Positions 29,285 to 33,504 of a stretch of DNA of 33,504 nucleotides are shown here, one piece after another (positions within the stretch are counted from its first letter, which is position 1; every line of letters begins with the position of its first letter). The stretch covers positions 1 to 33,504 of the forward strand of contig JAOZSM010000008.1 in the NCBI GenBank assembly GCA_029939675.1, given 5' to 3'. The notes under the pieces are model-generated. The model was not told where the DNA came from, did no database searches, and saw only the letters and a list, made by a program, of their open reading frames with translations. Made by a program: the position numbers and the translations under genes. Source of the stretch: Fidelibacterota bacterium (lineage in GTDB: Bacteria > Fidelibacterota > UBA8477 > JABMPR01).

Positions 29285-29953
29285 ATGTCTATCCATCCGA
29301 TCATCATAATCCCGGTCTACAATGCCCGGGAGTCGCTCCTGAAATTGCTCAACACTATCCACCTGGTGAGTGAATTACCTATTTTAATAATAGATGATGG
29401 ATCGATAGATGGTTTGAGTGAAAAAGATTTATCTCCAGCTACTTATTTGAAACATGGTCTAAATAGGGGGAAAGGGGCTGCCTTAAAAACGGCACTTACC
29501 CATGCTCGTAAACTAGGTTTCAGTCACGCAGTTACACTGGATGCGGATGGACAGCATGCTCCAGAATCGATCAGGGACTTTCTGGCATTGTCCAGCATGC
29601 ATTCTCGAGCTCTGGTTGTTGGCAAACGTGATCTGATCAATAATGCAATGCCTTTTCATCGTAAGCTGTCAAATAATATTACCAGTCAGATTATTTCCCT
29701 GAGAACGGGTAATCAGATCCATGATGTTCAAGTTGGATATCGATGTTATCCTTTGAATGATAGTAGGTTATGGGATTCTATTGAAGATGGTTTTCAATTT
29801 GAGACTGCTGTATTTTTTAATGTCGCCAGGTTAAGAATGAAGTTAATCTGGCAGCCTATCCCAGTGATCTATGGTAATGAAGCGAGCCACATGAATTTGA
29901 TCCTGGACACTATACGATTTGTGAGAACATTTTTCAGGAGTTTTAAGTGTTGA
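29285..29953 (+). CDS. family 2 glycosyltransferase (dolichyl-phosphate-mannose synthase-like)
   Basis: IIIPVYNARESL; ILIIDDGSIDGL; LNRGKGAALKTAL; TLDADGQHAPE. Confidence 0.9.
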   Translation: MSIHPIIIIPVYNARESLLKLLNTIHLVSELPILIIDDGSIDGLSEKDLSPATYLKHGLNRGKGAALKTALTHARKLGFSHAVTLDADGQHAPESIRDFLALSSMHSRALVVGKRDLINNAMPFHRKLSNNITSQIISLRTGNQIHDVQVGYRCYPLNDSRLWDSIEDGFQFETAVFFNVARLRMKLIWQPIPVIYGNEASHMNLILDTIRFVRTFFRSFKC

Positions 29954-30001
29954 TTATTTTGCCGGATTTTAATTTTATTCTGTCCATTGTGGGGTTATTA
30001 C

Positions 30002-30496
30002 ATGATTGAGTCAGTCATCCAGTTTTTTCAAGAATTTATTCAGGATCCGCGGTGGATCACTTTTTTATTGGCCATGACTCCCATCGGAGAATTGAGGGTC
30101 GCTTTACCATGGGGAATCACTTTTGGCAATATGTCCTGGTTTCAGGCTTATCTATGGGCAGTCGCCGGGAATTTTCTGATCTCAGTACCCATTGTTTTTC
30201 TACTTGGCCCAATTTCGAAATTTCTTATGCGCTGGTCATCTGGCGCTAAGTTCTTCAACTGGTTGTTCACCAGGACCCGTAGAAAAGGGAAATTGATTGA
30301 AACCTGGGAATTCCTGGGACTGGTTGTGTTTGTTGGGATTCCCTTGCCTGTTACAGGAGCCTGGACCGGTGCAGCGGCAGCATTCTTATTTGGATTATCC
30401 TACGGTAAGTCCTTCCTGGCTATTTTCATGGGGTTATTGATGAGTGCTACCATTGTGACCATCATTACAACCACTGGTGTGAAATTATTTAGCTAA
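30002..30496 (+). CDS. small multidrug export family (COG2426-like) membrane protein
   Basis: TPIGELRVALPWGI and PLPVTGAWTGAAAAFLFGL motifs. ATG at 30002 is favoured over the track start 29987. Confidence 0.85.
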   Translation: MIESVIQFFQEFIQDPRWITFLLAMTPIGELRVALPWGITFGNMSWFQAYLWAVAGNFLISVPIVFLLGPISKFLMRWSSGAKFFNWLFTRTRRKGKLIETWEFLGLVVFVGIPLPVTGAWTGAAAAFLFGLSYGKSFLAIFMGLLMSATIVTIITTTGVKLFS

Positions 30497-30521
30497 TTAA
30501 GTCGAGTAACTGCAATAGCAA

Positions 30522-30550
30522 TTGCCAACAGTTAGTTGGCATGATATACT
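30522..30550 (+). promoter_or_regulatory. sigma70-like promoter upstream of tRNA-Pro
   Basis: TTGCCA (30522-30527), 17-nt spacer, extended -10 TGaTATACT (-10 at 30545-30550), GC-rich discriminator ATCGCGC. Confidence 0.7.
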
Positions 30551-30591
30551 ATCGCGCTTTTTAGATTCAGTTAGTAGTATTATTGCTTATT

Positions 30592-30665
<74 letters not shown>

Positions 30666-30768
30666 CATACATTTAGCAGTAATCTACATTATTTTACTGA
30701 ACACAGACGGTTCTGCTATTTAATGTTTTGGTTAGTTGCGTATCTTACCAGAGATTAGAGCAGGTATG

Positions 30769-30794
30769 GCGTGGAATCAGTTCCGCGCTTTTTT
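30769..30794 (+). terminator. intrinsic terminator between tRNA-Pro and leuS
   Basis: GCGTGGAA-TCAG-TTCCGCGC stem (8 bp with one G-T) followed by TTTTTT. Confidence 0.85.
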
Positions 30795-30819
30795 ATTTTA
30801 GGAAGTATAGAGGAAGTTT

Positions 30820-33267
30820 ATGGCAGAGCGGTATCCATTTAATGAGATTGAAGCAAAGTGGCAGAAGTATTGGGATGATAATAAAACCTTTAAGGCTCTA
30901 GACCATTTAACTGATAAACCTAAATACTATATTCTGGATATGTTTCCTTATCCATCAGGAGCGGGTCTGCATGTAGGTCACCCGGAAGGATATACTGCGA
31001 CTGATATTCTGGCCCGATATAAGCGAATGCGAGGCTTTAATGTTTTACATCCTATGGGCTGGGATGCTTTTGGCTTACCGGCTGAGCAATATGCTATTGA
31101 AACTGGTACACCGCCGGCAATCAAGACAGCTGAAAATATTGCAACCTTCAAAAGACAGATAAAATCCCTGGGATTTTCTTATGATTGGGATCGTGAGATT
31201 AATACTACAGATGAAGTCTATTATAAATGGACCCAGTGGATCTTTCTCCAGCTTCTTAAAAAAGGCTTAGCCTATGAAGCCGAAGTTGCGGTAAACTGGT
31301 GTCCCGCTTTGGGCACTGTTCTGGCCAATGAGGAAGTTATTAATGGAAAATCAGAGCGAGGGGGACATCCTGTAGTTCGCAGACCCATGCGCCAGTGGAT
31401 GCTGAAGATCACTGCTTATGCGGACAGACTGATCGATGATTTGGATGATCTGGATTGGTCAGATTCAATCAAAGACATGCAGCGTAACTGGATCGGCAAA
31501 AGCGAAGGGGCAGAGGTTGATTTTCAAATTGATGGCTACGAGCTGTCACTGACAGTATTTACAACGCGACCGGATACACTATTCGGGGCGACCTATATGG
31601 TATTGGCTCCCGAGCATCCCTACCTTGAGCAAATAACTGGATCAGAACAATTATCTGAAGTAAAGAAATACCAACAGCAGGCTGAACTTAAAAGCGATTT
31701 GGACCGAACTGATCTGGCCGAAGGGAAGACAGGCGTATTTACCGGCTCTTATGCTGTTAATCCCGTAAATGATGAATTAATTCCGATCTGGGTCAGCGAT
31801 TATGTGCTGATGAGCTATGGAACTGGTGCGATTATGGCTGTTCCAGCGCATGACACACGTGATTATGAATTTGCAAAAACTTTTAATTTGCCAATTCAGG
31901 AGGTTGTTTCCGGTGGAAATATTGAGGAAGAAGCTTTTACCCAGATAGAAGATGGTTTCATGGTCAATTCTGCTACATCAGATGGTACGTTTTCAATCAA
32001 TGGTCTCAAGCCTTCCGTAGCAATTGGCAAGACCGGTGAATGGCTTGAAACGACGGGAAAGGGCAAACTGGCAGTTAACTATAAGTTACGTGATTGGCTA
32101 TTTTCTCGTCAAAGATACTGGGGTGAACCATTTCCTATCTTGCGTGATGGAAATGACATTATCCCAATGTCAGACAGCGACTTACCGTTAACACTTCCAG
32201 TACTTGACAGGATAAAACCTTCGGGTACGGGTGAAAGTCCATTGGCTAATGCCAAGGAGTGGCTAGAGGTGGTTGACCCGGTTTCTGGTAAGGTCTATAC
32301 CCGGGAAACCAACACCATGCCACAGTGGGCTGGATCTTGTTGGTATTACTTGAGGTTTATTGATCCTCACAATAATGAAGCAGCCTGGGATCTTGAAAAA
32401 GAGAAATACTGGATGCCAGTTGACCTCTATGTTGGTGGTGCTGAACACGCAGTCCTGCACTTGTTGTATGCCAGATTCTGGCACAAGGTCCTATTTGATC
32501 TTGGCTATGTTTCTACCCGAGAGCCTTTCCATAAGCTGGTAAATCAAGGTATGATTCTGGGCATGGATGGCGAAAAAATGTCAAAATCCAGAGGGAATGT
32601 GATCAATCCTGATGAAGTAGTGGGTCAATACGGGGCTGATACCATGCGCTTGTATGAGATGTTTATGGGTCCATTGGAACGTTCTAAACCCTGGAATACC
32701 AGTGGGATAGAAGGTGTCTATCGATTCCTGAATAGATTGTGGCGTTATTTTGTAAATGATGATGGTAAGATAATTGAATTATCGGACAGTACACCAGATA
32801 AGGCTACTCTGACGATGATGCATGCCAGTATTAAAAAGGTTCAATCAGACCTGGATAATATGGCGTTTAATACGGGAATATCCCAATTGATGGTTTTTTC
32901 TAATCATTTGAGATCACTGGATACAGTGCCTCAGTCGGCTCTAGAAACATTGGTTAGTTTATTGAATCCATTTGCTCCACATATTTGTGAAGAATTGTGG
33001 TCACTCATGGGACATTCCGAGAAGTTAGCCTATTATGAGTGGCCTCAGTACGATGAACAGTACCTGGTCACAGATATGATCACGCTGGCGGTCCAGGTCA
33101 ACGGAAAACTACGAGCCAAGATAGAGGTAGAAGTTAATGCTGATAAGCAAGCCGTTTTAGATCTGGCTTATCAGCAGGATTCGGTCAATCAGCATACCGA
33201 AGGTAAGACAATCGTTAAAGAAATTGTAGTACCAAACAGGATTGTCAATATCGTAGTAAATAAGTAA
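30820..33267 (+). CDS. leuS: leucyl-tRNA synthetase
   Basis: [77 protein letters not shown] upstream. Confidence 0.98.
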   Translation: MAERYPFNEIEAKWQKYWDDNKTFKALDHLTDKPKYYILDMFPYPSGAGLHVGHPEGYTATDILARYKRMRGFNVLHPMGWDAFGLPAEQYAIETGTPPAIKTAENIATFKRQIKSLGFSYDWDREINTTDEVYYKWTQWIFLQLLKKGLAYEAEVAVNWCPALGTVLANEEVINGKSERGGHPVVRRPMRQWMLKITAYADRLIDDLDDLDWSDSIKDMQRNWIGKSEGAEVDFQIDGYELSLTVFTTRPDTLFGATYMVLAPEHPYLEQITGSEQLSEVKKYQQQAELKSDLDRTDLAEGKTGVFTGSYAVNPVNDELIPIWVSDYVLMSYGTGAIMAVPAHDTRDYEFAKTFNLPIQEVVSGGNIEEEAFTQIEDGFMVNSATSDGTFSINGLKPSVAIGKTGEWLETTGKGKLAVNYKLRDWLFSRQRYWGEPFPILRDGNDIIPMSDSDLPLTLPVLDRIKPSGTGESPLANAKEWLEVVDPVSGKVYTRETNTMPQWAGSCWYYLRFIDPHNNEAAWDLEKEKYWMPVDLYVGGAEHAVLHLLYARFWHKVLFDLGYVSTREPFHKLVNQGMILGMDGEKMSKSRGNVINPDEVVGQYGADTMRLYEMFMGPLERSKPWNTSGIEGVYRFLNRLWRYFVNDDGKIIELSDSTPDKATLTMMHASIKKVQSDLDNMAFNTGISQLMVFSNHLRSLDTVPQSALETLVSLLNPFAPHICEELWSLMGHSEKLAYYEWPQYDEQYLVTDMITLAVQVNGKLRAKIEVEVNADKQAVLDLAYQQDSVNQHTEGKTIVKEIVVPNRIVNIVVNK

Positions 33268-33290
33268 ATCACATGGTGAGATTCGTAGAG

Positions 33291-33310
33291 AGGGCAGAAG
33301 TGTCCTTTTT
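33291..33310 (+). terminator. likely intrinsic terminator after leuS
   Basis: AGGGCA-GAAG-TGTCCT stem-loop followed by a T run, 23 nt after the leuS stop. Confidence 0.6.
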
Positions 33311-33504
33311 ACATATTCTTGCAACTCGACATAATATATATTAACCACCGATATGCTGAAACCTTATTCTGTATGCGCTTTATGATTTAAGCAGAAGATT
33401 TATCAGAAATCATGCCCTTTTGCGCCACGATTATCAATAAGCATATGGGTTTTATACCAATTCTACTTCAGAGTGCGCGCTATGTGTCATACTTCGAGAG
33501 CCTC

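Noticed and set aside
30674-30718. TAGCAG...CTGCTA long-range pairing after tRNA-Pro as a terminator
   Set aside because: Only a 6-bp stem around a 33-nt loop with a poor T-run; the hairpin at 30769 is much stronger.
33311-33504. Possible start of a further gene or RNA at the window end
   Set aside because: No convincing ORF, tRNA or stable structure visible in the last ~190 nt; the window is truncated there.

Overview
This window is a gene-dense bacterial chromosomal segment. Essentially all convincing genes are on the + strand. The lineage is probably in the FCB/Marinimicrobia-like group, inferred from a PorU/PorV-type pair, a FlgD-like C-terminal domain, CdaA next to FolP, and a tRNA without encoded CCA. 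Order: 3' end of methylmalonyl-CoA mutase; a CpsB/YwqE-type PHP phosphatase; a cytochrome c maturation cluster (ccmE-ccmF-[CcmI-like zinc-ribbon protein]-[membrane-anchored exported protein]-ccmA-ccmB-ccmC-ccmD); an archaeal-type (type II) GAPDH homolog; tilS-hpt-ftsH-folP-cdaA; a 1546-aa C25 (gingipain/PorU-like) peptidase and a PorV/PorQ-like barrel protein; an SLBB exported protein; prfB with a programmed +1 frameshift; lysS; a LolC/E-LolC/E-LolD transporter; clpC; a GT2 glycosyltransferase; a small multidrug-export-family protein; tRNA-Pro(CGG); leuS. The most interesting points are: (1) a variant Ccm system whose CcmE has a Cys-type CASKY motif instead of the His motif, with no CcmG/CcmH and two unusual genes between ccmF and ccmA; (2) the prfB recoding site, which the ORF track splits; (3) a 47-aa CcmD-like ORF missing from the ORF track; (4) a strong terminator 25 nt upstream of leuS, preceded by a short leader ORF, suggesting attenuation; (5) a CdaA with RHL in place of the RHR motif. 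No CRISPR array, transposon, prophage or rRNA was seen.
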